A DNA stretch of 64,000 nt from Ginsengibacter sp963792025 (lineage in GTDB: Bacteria; Bacteroidota; Bacteroidia; Chitinophagales; Chitinophagaceae), in the NCBI GenBank assembly GCA_963792025.1, contig CAWBUS010000009.1, forward strand, positions 1 through 64,000. The letters are read 5' to 3'. The notes under the pieces are model-generated. The model had not been told where the DNA came from. It ran no database searches and saw nothing but the letters and a program-made list of their open reading frames with translations. Each line of letters opens with the position of its first letter. Position 1 is the stretch's first letter. Below are positions 25,615 to 33,599 of the stretch, one piece after another. The position numbers and the translations under genes are program-made.

Positions 25615-26145
25615 ATCAAAAAGACCGCTGCCATATTCCTCATAACGTTACTCGGGTTTAACTCGTTTGGATTGTTTTTTTTCTATTGGGGAAAAATTGA
25701 GTTGTGCAAAATTAAAGCCCGTGATTACGCCGATGGTTATTACCAGCTAAAAGAAAAAACCTATAAATTATTTTCATCTGGGTCCAAAGAATTCAAACTC
25801 ATTAATAACCATGAAATTCTTGCTGATGGAAATTTATACGACATTGTAAAGACGGAAACACGCGATGGTAAAACATTGTATTATGCATTAGGTGACGAAG
25901 AAGAAGACAGGTATGTACAACAACTTAACAACCTGGGCAACTCAAATTCTCAGGAGCAATCGTTGCCCGCAAAAACAGTTGGGTTGCAAATTGGAAAATA
26001 TTTTGAAGTAATAAAATACCAATCTCCAGTATTTATTACTTTACTTCGTGTACACGAGTCCGTTAAATTATCAAACGACTTGTTTCAATACATTTCGCCA
26101 TTGAAGATTGTTTTCTCTCCGCCGCCCGATCTTATTATTTCCTGA
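25615..26145 (+). CDS. Hypothetical protein with N-terminal membrane segment, unusual start
   Basis: An unrecognised protein of about 176 residues. The reading frame is open from 25606, and its first part is a good signal or membrane segment (KKTAAIFLITLLGFNSFGLF), but no ATG, GTG or TTG precedes it; the codon before KK is ATC at 25615. The first standard start, TTG at 25672, would delete most of the hydrophobic segment. Either a non-canonical start is used or the ATG is hidden by a sequence error (ATC for ATG). The rest is hydrophilic and ends in a Pro-rich tail. It lies between the two-component pair and the TonB receptor, all on one strand. Confidence 0.6.
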   Translation: MKKTAAIFLITLLGFNSFGLFFFYWGKIELCKIKARDYADGYYQLKEKTYKLFSSGSKEFKLINNHEILADGNLYDIVKTETRDGKTLYYALGDEEEDRYVQQLNNLGNSNSQEQSLPAKTVGLQIGKYFEVIKYQSPVFITLLRVHESVKLSNDLFQYISPLKIVFSPPPDLIIS

Positions 26146-26253
26146 CATTTTTAAATTAAAGTGCATGTTTCGATAGAGAAGCATGTTATCTCATTTATTT
26201 GAATGATGGCTAATCATTCAGGAGTTATAATTTATTTAACCAATTCTGATTTT

Positions 26254-28761
26254 ATGAAATATATTTCAAAATATATGTTCTTTCTCACGACTTTCCTGCT
26301 TTTTCAATACTTTGTAGAAGCCCAGGCCTCCCTACGTGGGAAAGTAACAGACAGCAAAAGCAACAACATCCTCAATGGTGCTACCATTTATATTCCCGAT
26401 ATTAAAACAGGAGCCACATCAATGGCAGATGGCACTTATGAAATAAAAAATATTCCCGAAGGAACTTATTTGGTCGAGGTGACTCTTCTAAGCTATGCTA
26501 CCAAACTGTCGACAATAGATATCAAAAAAAATACTGCAAAAGATTTTCAGATGGATCCTTCACCTACACAATTAAAAGATGTAATTGTTACCGGAGTCAT
26601 TTCTCCAACGGATAAACAAAAAAATCCCGTTCCGGTAACAGTAGTAAATTATAATTATATTCTGCAGAATTCTTCAACCAATGTAATAGATGCCATTACA
26701 AAAGTTCCGGGAGTTTCGGGTATTACAGACGGGCAAAGTATCACAAAACCTGTTATCCGGGGGTTGGGATATAACCGTGTCCTCACCATTAATGATGGGG
26801 TTGAACAGGTTGATCAGCCCTGGTTTGATGAATTTGGTATAGAAGCTGATCCCGATGCAGTTAACCGTTATGAAATTTTAAAAGGCCCCGCTTCTCTTGC
26901 TTATGGTTCAGATGCAATTGCGGGTGTCGTAAATCTTATCCCGGAGCAGCCTCTTCCGGAAGGAGAAACAAAGGCTGATATAATGTATAATTATCAAACC
27001 AATAACGGATTGATGAATGCAATGGCACATATTGCAGGCACTAAGAACGGAATTTCATGGAGCGCAAGAGTTGATAACACGATGGCGCACGCTTATCAAA
27101 ACCAAAATGATAGTTATGTGCTCAATTCACAATTCAGTAACTTCAATACAGATGGTACAATCGGTATTCACCGCAAATGGGGCTACACGCAATTGCATGC
27201 CGGATATTTTGAAATGCATACAGGAATTGTTGATGGCACAAGAGATTCCGCAACGGGACAACAGGAAAGACCAGTAGCTTATCCTGATTTAAATGGAGGC
27301 GATCCTACCTATGAATTGCCTACACACCAGGAACAGGTTACCTATACACCGTTTGTGATCAATCAAAGAATAAGACATTCTAAAATTGTTTGGGACAACA
27401 GCTTTGCAGTTGGAGATGGAAAAATTAAAGCGATCGTTTCATGGCAAAAAAATTCACGTCAGGAAAATAATGATCCTACTGTTCCCAATACACCTATCAT
27501 TTTTTATTCTTCTAACGCAATTACTTACGATCTGAGATATATATTCCCGGAAAGAAACGGATTTAATATGTCAGTTGGCGCAAATGGAGTATATCAGTCT
27601 TCGAAAAGTTTAGGGTTGCTTTTGCTAATACCAAATTATAATTATTTTCAAATTGGCGGCTTTGCAATTGGAAGCAAACAAATTGGGAATTTAACTTTAA
27701 GCGGCGGCGTCAGGTATGATACCCGGACTTTCAATGGCCTCGACCATTGGGTTGATTCCACCACACAGGAACCGGCAGAGGCTAATGCGGACAATGCGTT
27801 CCATGAGTTTGAAGGATTCAAATCAAACTTTAACGGGCTGTCTTTTAGCGCAGGAGGTGCTTACAATTTTACCAAAAATGTGCATGCAAAAGTTAATATT
27901 GCAAGAGGATGGAGGGCGCCGAATGTAGCAGAATGCGGAGCTAACGGGGTTCATGATGGAACAGTTGTTTACGAGATTGGCGATCATACGTTAACTCCTG
28001 AAACGAGCCTGGAAGAAGATGTAACTTTTGGTGTCAATTCAAAAGATGTAGATTTTGAAATCAATGCATTCAATAACAGCATCAACGATTTCATTTATTC
28101 CCGGGGTTTACAAAGTGTTTTTGGCGGTGACTCCATTAATAACACTTTAAACGCTGTTGGCCTTGGTGCAGCACCCGTTTATAAATACACACAAGGCAAA
28201 GCGAATTTATACGGAGGTGAAGTGGAGTTAAATATTCATCCTGCTGCAGCGCCATGGGTTGAGCTATATTCTACTGTAAGCCTGGTGTATGGAGGACTGA
28301 AGAATGTTCCTGCTTCCGTTAAATATTTACCTTTTGTTCCGCCCACAAGAATTACATCTGATCTTAAATTTAATATTATCACTCCGGGTCATTGTGTGCA
28401 AAATGCCTATTTAAAATTTGGCGTGCAAAGTTATTCTCAACAAAAAAATATTTACCAGCAGTATGCCATTTATAGCGGCCTGAACACTGCGCTCACTCCT
28501 TATGAATATGAGGCAAGCCAGTCAGCAACCAAAGGATATATTTTGTTCAGTGCAGGATTGGGTGGAAATATTATTTCAAAAGGTCATACTTTTTGTCAGT
28601 TATATCTCATCTGCAATAACCTTTTCAATACTGCTTATATGGATTATATGAGCCGGTTTAAATATTATCCTGTAAATTATACAACTGGCAGAGTGGGCGT
28701 TTTTAATATGGGAAGAAATCTAAGCATAAAGGTTTTAGTGCCGATTGATTTAAAGAAGTAA
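26254..28761 (+). CDS. TonB-dependent outer-membrane receptor
   Basis: An 835-residue receptor for uptake of a metal chelate, vitamin or oligosaccharide across the outer membrane. From the ATG at 26254 there is a signal peptide, then a carboxypeptidase-like regulatory domain (residues ~22-105: LRGKVTDSKSNNILNGATIY), the plug domain (VPGVSGITDGQSITKPVIRG, GPASLAYGSDAIAGVVNL) and a beta-barrel to the C-terminus. The plug resembles siderophore and metal receptors rather than SusC. It is the last gene of the kinase-regulator operon and is followed by a strong terminator. Confidence 0.92.
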   Translation: MKYISKYMFFLTTFLLFQYFVEAQASLRGKVTDSKSNNILNGATIYIPDIKTGATSMADGTYEIKNIPEGTYLVEVTLLSYATKLSTIDIKKNTAKDFQMDPSPTQLKDVIVTGVISPTDKQKNPVPVTVVNYNYILQNSSTNVIDAITKVPGVSGITDGQSITKPVIRGLGYNRVLTINDGVEQVDQPWFDEFGIEADPDAVNRYEILKGPASLAYGSDAIAGVVNLIPEQPLPEGETKADIMYNYQTNNGLMNAMAHIAGTKNGISWSARVDNTMAHAYQNQNDSYVLNSQFSNFNTDGTIGIHRKWGYTQLHAGYFEMHTGIVDGTRDSATGQQERPVAYPDLNGGDPTYELPTHQEQVTYTPFVINQRIRHSKIVWDNSFAVGDGKIKAIVSWQKNSRQENNDPTVPNTPIIFYSSNAITYDLRYIFPERNGFNMSVGANGVYQSSKSLGLLLLIPNYNYFQIGGFAIGSKQIGNLTLSGGVRYDTRTFNGLDHWVDSTTQEPAEANADNAFHEFEGFKSNFNGLSFSAGGAYNFTKNVHAKVNIARGWRAPNVAECGANGVHDGTVVYEIGDHTLTPETSLEEDVTFGVNSKDVDFEINAFNNSINDFIYSRGLQSVFGGDSINNTLNAVGLGAAPVYKYTQGKANLYGGEVELNIHPAAAPWVELYSTVSLVYGGLKNVPASVKYLPFVPPTRITSDLKFNIITPGHCVQNAYLKFGVQSYSQQKNIYQQYAIYSGLNTALTPYEYEASQSATKGYILFSAGLGGNIISKGHTFCQLYLICNNLFNTAYMDYMSRFKYYPVNYTTGRVGVFNMGRNLSIKVLVPIDLKK

Positions 28762-28781
28762 TAAGAAGTATATTTTTTAAT

Positions 28782-28815
28782 GGAAAGCTCTTAATATCAG
28801 GGCTTTCCTTTTTTT
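28782..28815 (+). terminator. Rho-independent terminator after the TonB receptor
   Basis: GGAAAGC at 28782-28788 pairs with GCTTTCC at 28802-28808, followed by seven to eight T residues. It ends the operon 20 bases after the receptor stop codon. Confidence 0.85.
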
Positions 28816-28938
28816 ATTCTGGTATCTCCGCAATTTGTTCAATAACCCGATACTTCAGGTTTACCGGAAATCTAATCTTCATTCATATTATATTTCCGGA
28901 AAGCCACAATTACACTGCTTTCTTACGCATAAAAAAAT

Positions 28939-28946
28939 TAACTTTA
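28939..28946 (+). promoter_or_regulatory. Putative -7 element of the AraC regulator
   Basis: TAACTTTA differs from TAnnTTTG only at the last base and lies 15 bases before the ATG at 28962. Confidence 0.35.
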
Positions 28947-28961
28947 GTAACTAATTATTTT

Positions 28962-29876
28962 ATGCCTGATGATGAATTTTTATTGAGCGAGTTTAAACGG
29001 ATCATCCGAAGAAAGGCTGAAGAAAATATTATTGACTTCGACGAGAGTTTTGTTCACAAATTTGAATTGCAAGCCCACAGGTTTGAAGATGTGCTAAAAG
29101 GCACCACCAGAATTATTCCTCCGAACAGGTGGTCTTATCATCGAATTGGTCTTATAAAAAAAGGATCAGGTGAGTTTACAACCGGTATCCATAAATTCAA
29201 AGCAATAAAAAATACATTGATTGTTGTTCCTGCCCGTGTCATCACTTCAAGCAAAAACTGGACATTGGATATGGAAGGATATATTACTTTGTTCAACATA
29301 GATTTCTTTTTGCAAAATAATTTTTCAAATAAATATATAGAAAGCAAGAAAATATTGAACTCATCTATTCAACCCTATATTCATCTTAGCGATACTGAGG
29401 CAAAAGAAATCGCCGGTATTTTTGAAACGATACTTGAAGAAAAAAAATCAGGAAGTAGTCATAAAAATGAATTAATCGCTTTGAAAATTATTGAGCTCCT
29501 GATTCTAAGTGAGCGCCTGTTTAACAAGAAACAAAACCTGGAAACCAACATACCTTCTATAGATATTATTAAGAGATTCCTGGATTTACTTGAAGTTAAT
29601 TTTTTAAGGGAACGTTCTGTAAAGTTTTATGCGGACAAATTAGCCATGCATCCAAATTATCTCAATGCCCTCATAAAAAAACATACGGGTTTAACCGCTA
29701 AAGAATCAATTCAAAACAGGCTTCTCATCGAAACCAAATACCTGCTTCATTCCACCAACCTGTCTATAAAAGAAATTTCAAACCAGGTGGGGTTCAACGA
29801 TCCAAACTACTTCACTTCTTTTTTTACAAAATTTGAAAATGTTTCACCCGGACATTACAGGGCGTCATTTGTTTGA
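28962..29876 (+). CDS. AraC family transcriptional regulator
   Basis: A 304-residue regulator with an N-terminal cupin-like sensing domain (residues ~35-180, e.g. RIIPPNRWSYHRIGLIKKGS) and a C-terminal AraC helix-turn-helix pair (residues ~205-300; YADKLAMHPNYLNALIKKHT and IKEISNQVGFNDPNYFTSFF). It is separated from the TonB operon by a terminator and from the PAS kinase by 123 bases. No target is evident; control of the kinase or receptor is possible. Confidence 0.9.
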   Translation: MPDDEFLLSEFKRIIRRKAEENIIDFDESFVHKFELQAHRFEDVLKGTTRIIPPNRWSYHRIGLIKKGSGEFTTGIHKFKAIKNTLIVVPARVITSSKNWTLDMEGYITLFNIDFFLQNNFSNKYIESKKILNSSIQPYIHLSDTEAKEIAGIFETILEEKKSGSSHKNELIALKIIELLILSERLFNKKQNLETNIPSIDIIKRFLDLLEVNFLRERSVKFYADKLAMHPNYLNALIKKHTGLTAKESIQNRLLIETKYLLHSTNLSIKEISNQVGFNDPNYFTSFFTKFENVSPGHYRASFV

Positions 29877-29999
29877 AAATCGAAGATGTTCATTTGTTTA
29901 ATGAAGAACTTTTCATTTTCCGGGAGCGACCTTTGCACACTCAAAAAAATATTCCCGAAGTTAATATGACAATGTGCAGCGGGGAAAGGCGCTTCAAAC

Positions 30000-31451
30000 A
30001 TGGACGATAAAAATATTTCACGCGAAAAACCAGTACTAGCCAAAAGTCAGCAGCAGGCCGGCAATTGCAATGATAACTATCATGCATTGTTTGAACAGGC
30101 CACTGATGCCATCATGGTAACAGATTTTAATGGAAATTTCACAGACGTTAATTCCAGTCTGTGTACCATGTTTGGCTATACGAAAGAAGAGTTGCTTCAG
30201 TTGAATGTAAAGGCATTGCTCGATTATGAAAGTCTAAAAATGCAGCCATTGCGGTTTGATCTTTTGGCTGCAGGCGAAAATGTGTTTAATGAAAGAAAAA
30301 TGATCCATAAAAACGGGAAGATCATTTATGTAGAGGCCAATGCAAAAAAATTTATTGATAACCGCGTCATGGTAATCGCACGTGATGTTACGGAACGAAA
30401 GATGGTTAGAGAAGTATTACAAAAATCTGAAGCGAACCTTCACACTATTTTTAATACTACGGATATTATTTATGTTTTAGTGGATCATGATTTCCGCGTT
30501 ATTTCGTATAACCCGTGTGCTGCCGCATTTGCAAAAAATGAATTGGGACACAGCATGGAAATAAGTAAATATTTCCTTGATTATTTTCTACCGGAAAGGC
30601 AACCCACGCTACTTGGTTATATGAAAGAAGTGCTTGCGGGAAAGCATTTAAATTACGAGGTCAGTTATCCGCAGCCCGGTAATTTATTTCATTGGTACCA
30701 GGTGAAAATGTTCCCGATTTCAAAAGATGATAATAACGTTTATGGCCTGATGGTGGCAGCAACCAACATAACCGAAAAGATTGTGCTCGAACAAAAGCTC
30801 GCAGATGAAAGAATAAGAAAGCAACAGGAAATAGCTGACGCCATAATTACAGCCGCAGAAAAAGAGCGGCATGAAATAGGCCTTGAATTACATGATAACG
30901 TGAATCAGTTACTGGCCTGTTCCCGTCTTTATATAAAGATGGGGAGAACAACTGAAACAAAAAGAAAGCATCCCAATATTGATGAGGCAGATAATCTTAT
31001 CAGCCAGGCCATTGATGAAATCCGGAATTTATCTCATTCATTAATAGTTCCTTTCATTGAAGCCGACAGGCTTTCAGAAGCCATCAATTATCTTACAGAA
31101 AAAATATCGGCAGGCAGTAAAATAATTATCGAAAAGGAAATTGCAGTTGGCGATGAAAATACGATTCCTGATAAACTTAAATTGACCATATACAGAATTG
31201 TACAGGAACAGCTTAGCAATATTGTTAAACATGCGGGGGCCGGTAAAATTATTTTGAAACTTATTCGCCATAGTGAAAAGATTGTAGTCACTATTAAAGA
31301 TGATGGACAAGGCTTTGATACCATATTAAAAACGAATGGTATAGGCCTGATAAATATCAAAACGAGGGCCTCCTTATTTAGCGGAGAAGTAAGTATTAAT
31401 TCCTCTCCCGGAAATGGTTGTGAGCTGATTGTGAGTTTTCCACAAAAGTAA
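30000..31451 (+). CDS. PAS-domain histidine kinase, NarX/HisKA_3 type (orphan)
   Basis: A 483-residue cytoplasmic sensor kinase without membrane helices. Two PAS domains (residues ~26-137 and ~142-262; MVTDFNGNFTDVNSSLCTMF is typical) precede a HisKA_3 dimerisation domain with phosphoacceptor H298 in LELHDNVNQLLA and an ATPase domain ending in KDDGQGFD and GIGLINIKTRASL. Kinases of this kind pair with LuxR/NarL response regulators, and none is encoded next to it, so it is an orphan. The short neighbouring thioesterase is unrelated. Confidence 0.9.
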   Translation: MDDKNISREKPVLAKSQQQAGNCNDNYHALFEQATDAIMVTDFNGNFTDVNSSLCTMFGYTKEELLQLNVKALLDYESLKMQPLRFDLLAAGENVFNERKMIHKNGKIIYVEANAKKFIDNRVMVIARDVTERKMVREVLQKSEANLHTIFNTTDIIYVLVDHDFRVISYNPCAAAFAKNELGHSMEISKYFLDYFLPERQPTLLGYMKEVLAGKHLNYEVSYPQPGNLFHWYQVKMFPISKDDNNVYGLMVAATNITEKIVLEQKLADERIRKQQEIADAIITAAEKERHEIGLELHDNVNQLLACSRLYIKMGRTTETKRKHPNIDEADNLISQAIDEIRNLSHSLIVPFIEADRLSEAINYLTEKISAGSKIIIEKEIAVGDENTIPDKLKLTIYRIVQEQLSNIVKHAGAGKIILKLIRHSEKIVVTIKDDGQGFDTILKTNGIGLINIKTRASLFSGEVSINSSPGNGCELIVSFPQK

Positions 31452-31550
31452 GCAGGCGATAAAAAATGTTGTAACCAACAGACCTGGCATATAAAAAATT
31501 TCGTCAAAGGCAAAGACACAAGCTATCATACTCCTTAGTAACTTGCAACC

Positions 31551-32033
31551 ATGCAAACAATCTCAAAACTTTGGGAAAGCAAAGCCCTTATCCGCTTTTC
31601 CGATTGCGATCCCTTTAATCATTTAAATAATGCCCGCTTCATTGATTATTTCATCAATGCCCGTGAGGACCATCTCCTGGCAAATTTGAATTTTAGTATT
31701 TATCATTTTGCGGCAGAGTATGGCCTGGGCTGGGTAGTAAGTAAAAACCAAATCGCTTACCTGAAGCCTGCCTTACTTATAGAGACTGTTGTTATAGATT
31801 CTGCTCTGCTGCAACTGGGAGCAACAGACCTGCTGGTTGAAATGAAAATGTGGAATGAGCGTAAGGATAAACTGAAGTCTGTTCTCTGGACTCATTTGGT
31901 GCACATAAATATTAAAACACAAAAGCCCGAAAACCATTCACAAAATCTGTTGGATACTTTTACACCATTTGTAAATGCCATAGACGATAATAAAAGTTTT
32001 GATGAGCGTGTGAACCAGTTGAGGAGCAAATGA
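31551..32033 (+). CDS. Acyl-CoA thioesterase (4HBT family)
   Basis: A 160-residue hotdog-fold thioesterase that hydrolyses acyl-CoA or acyl-ACP thioesters. The motif RFSDCDPFNHLNNARFIDYF contains the catalytic Asp and the following helix-capping residues of 4-hydroxybenzoyl-CoA/YbgC-like enzymes; FAAEYGLGWVVSKNQIAYLK is the next strand pair. Substrate unknown. Length and start (ATG) are standard. Confidence 0.9.
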   Translation: MQTISKLWESKALIRFSDCDPFNHLNNARFIDYFINAREDHLLANLNFSIYHFAAEYGLGWVVSKNQIAYLKPALLIETVVIDSALLQLGATDLLVEMKMWNERKDKLKSVLWTHLVHINIKTQKPENHSQNLLDTFTPFVNAIDDNKSFDERVNQLRSK

Positions 32034-32062
32034 TAGTTTTGAATAAGGTTTTATAATAACTA

Positions 32063-32791
32063 TCACTCATACATCTTCTGCTTATGTTCCGAGTAAAATA
32101 TTTTCCTTTTAGATTTAGGTAATATCTTCATAGTTATTTCACTTCCATCCGCTGCATATTCCTGCCGGTAAACTGCAAAGGTTGCCTTCTTGCCTTTTGT
32201 CTCCAGTGCATCATAAAATAAGCGGGAATAGTTTACCACTTCTTTTATAAGCTTTGTAATCTTTGCTGCCGGTATCTTTCCTGTAACACTCAGCGGATGT
32301 ATACCTGCACGGTACAGCGCTTCATTCCTTATTATATTTCCCACGCCGGAAAATATTTGCTGGTTCATCAACACATCATCAATGGTTTTATCCTTTTGTT
32401 TTTTTAATAAAGTTTTTACATACGCCGGGTCAAACTCTTTGCTTAATATATCAACCCGCCAGTCATAAATTTCGTTTAGTGGTGCCGTTAGTTTTGTCGC
32501 CTTAACGACATAGCCGTTTATTTCACCTTTGCTAAATTCAAGATAAAAAGAGCGGTTCACTTTTTTGCGCTCGTTTACCAGCACATCGCCAAACAAGCCG
32601 AGGTGCACTTTCACTGTGCCGTTTGCAAAAACAAACAATAAATGTTTTCCCCAGGTGCGTATGTCCAATAATTTTTTCCCGTTTATCCAATTGGTATCCA
32701 TGGGGCCATAACCACCGGCCTTTATAACCTTCCTTCCAATGAAAGATGTTAACTGGCTTTTTAAATGAAGAATAGAAGGACCCTCTGGCAT
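32063..32791 (-). CDS. Fpg/Nei family DNA glycosylase
   Basis: A 242-residue base-excision repair enzyme related to formamidopyrimidine-DNA glycosylase and endonuclease VIII. The start is set by the family N-terminus MPEGPS, in which Pro2 is the nucleophile after Met removal and Glu3 is catalytic, so the ATG at 32791 is used rather than 32866. The H2TH region is VLMNQQIFSGVGNIIRNEAL. The C-terminal zinc finger cysteines of classic Fpg are missing; the end reads ILPKSKRKIFYSEHKQKMYE, suggesting a zincless type. Confidence 0.87.
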   Translation of the reverse strand: MPEGPSILHLKSQLTSFIGRKVIKAGGYGPMDTNWINGKKLLDIRTWGKHLLFVFANGTVKVHLGLFGDVLVNERKKVNRSFYLEFSKGEINGYVVKATKLTAPLNEIYDWRVDILSKEFDPAYVKTLLKKQKDKTIDDVLMNQQIFSGVGNIIRNEALYRAGIHPLSVTGKIPAAKITKLIKEVVNYSRLFYDALETKGKKATFAVYRQEYAADGSEITMKILPKSKRKIFYSEHKQKMYE

Positions 32792-32907
32792 GTAATAAAA
32801 ATTGATAATTAAAAATAACCAATAATCGTTTGGGGGAAGATACAGGACCGCGTTTTTCTTCCGCAACTGTTGAAGGAAATATAAAAGTGTAACAAAAAGT
32901 CTATATT

Positions 32908-32978
32908 ATTTTATTGATAAAAAGTGACGGTAAAAAATCCTGCCATTCAATCACCGGTATTTTATTATTAAAAAGTGA
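32908..32978. repeat. Pair of 20-bp direct repeats upstream of hicBA
   Basis: ATTTTATTGATAAAAAGTGA at 32908-32927 and ATTTTATTATTAAAAAGTGA at 32959-32978 agree at 18 of 20 bases, 51 bp apart. They lie upstream of the hicB promoter. They could be operator sites, but the AT-rich sequence makes a chance match possible. Confidence 0.35.
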
Positions 32979-33025
32979 AACTTGCTTAAGGGGGCTAAAC
33001 TTTAGAATCATTTCTTTTTAAATTG

Positions 33026-33033
33026 TATTTTTG
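33026..33033 (+). promoter_or_regulatory. Putative -7 promoter element of hicBA
   Basis: TATTTTTG matches TAnnTTTG, five bases before the hicB ATG at 33039, so the message would be nearly leaderless. Confidence 0.45.
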
Positions 33034-33038
33034 TAAGT

Positions 33039-33266
33039 ATGAAAACATATCATTTACCTGTTGTGGTAGAATTAGATGAAGACAATGTGTTCATTGTTTC
33101 CTGCCCCGCTTTTAAGGGTTGCCATACTTATGGAAAAACCATCGACGAGGCATTGGCCAATCTTAAAGAAGTTGTTGAAATGTGCATTGAAGAGCAACCT
33201 TCTGAATCCCCCAATAAGTTTGTTGGTGTAAGAGAAATGGAATTTCAAATACCTGCAATTGCATGA
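33039..33266 (+). CDS. hicB: HicB family antitoxin
   Basis: A 75-residue antitoxin that neutralises HicA by covering its active site. It has the HicB partial RNase H fold (YHLPVVVELDEDNVFIVSCP, FKGCHTYGKTIDEALANLKE) and no separate helix-turn-helix domain, so DNA binding by HicB would have to use another surface. Its stop codon overlaps the start of hicA (33263-33266). The order antitoxin-toxin is the reverse of E. coli hicAB, a common variant. Confidence 0.9.
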   Translation: MKTYHLPVVVELDEDNVFIVSCPAFKGCHTYGKTIDEALANLKEVVEMCIEEQPSESPNKFVGVREMEFQIPAIA

Positions 33267-33496
33267 GTGAGAAGTTACCCGTAATAACCGGGAAAGAATT
33301 TATTAAATTATTAGAAAGATTAGGATTTTCTGTCATTCGAATCAATGGTTCACATCACCGGATGAAGCACCCTGATGGTCGCATTACAACGATACCTGTA
33401 CATAAAAATGATCCAATTCCGAAAGGCTTACTCCGAAAGATCTTACGGGAAGATATTCAACTAACTATAGAAGAACTTAAAAAGTATTTGGATTAG
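33263..33496 (+). CDS. hicA: HicA family mRNA interferase toxin
   Basis: A 77-residue double-stranded-RNA-binding-fold toxin that cleaves mRNA. The catalytic His lies in INGSHHRMKHPDG, and the N-terminal KEFIKLLERLGF and C-terminal ILREDIQLTIEELKKYL helices match the family. It begins inside hicB with a 4-base overlap, so translation is coupled. It appears intact. Confidence 0.9.
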   Translation: MSEKLPVITGKEFIKLLERLGFSVIRINGSHHRMKHPDGRITTIPVHKNDPIPKGLLRKILREDIQLTIEELKKYLD

Positions 33497-33545
33497 TTAT
33501 TTCAGGTCCAAGTATATTAATCATAAAAGAAATAAATACTCAAAA

Positions 33546-33575
33546 AAAATCCCGCTACTCAACAAGCGGGATTTT
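33546..33575 (-). terminator. Bidirectional terminator between hicA and the T9SS gene
   Basis: An 11-bp perfect stem (aaaatcccgct at 33546-33556, agcgggatttt at 33565-33575) with an 8-base loop. On the minus strand it is followed by eight T residues, so it is best suited to end the 33600 gene; for hicA the T tract is only TTTT. Confidence 0.85.
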
Positions 33576-33599
33576 CTAATATTAAAAAGGGCAGCTCTG

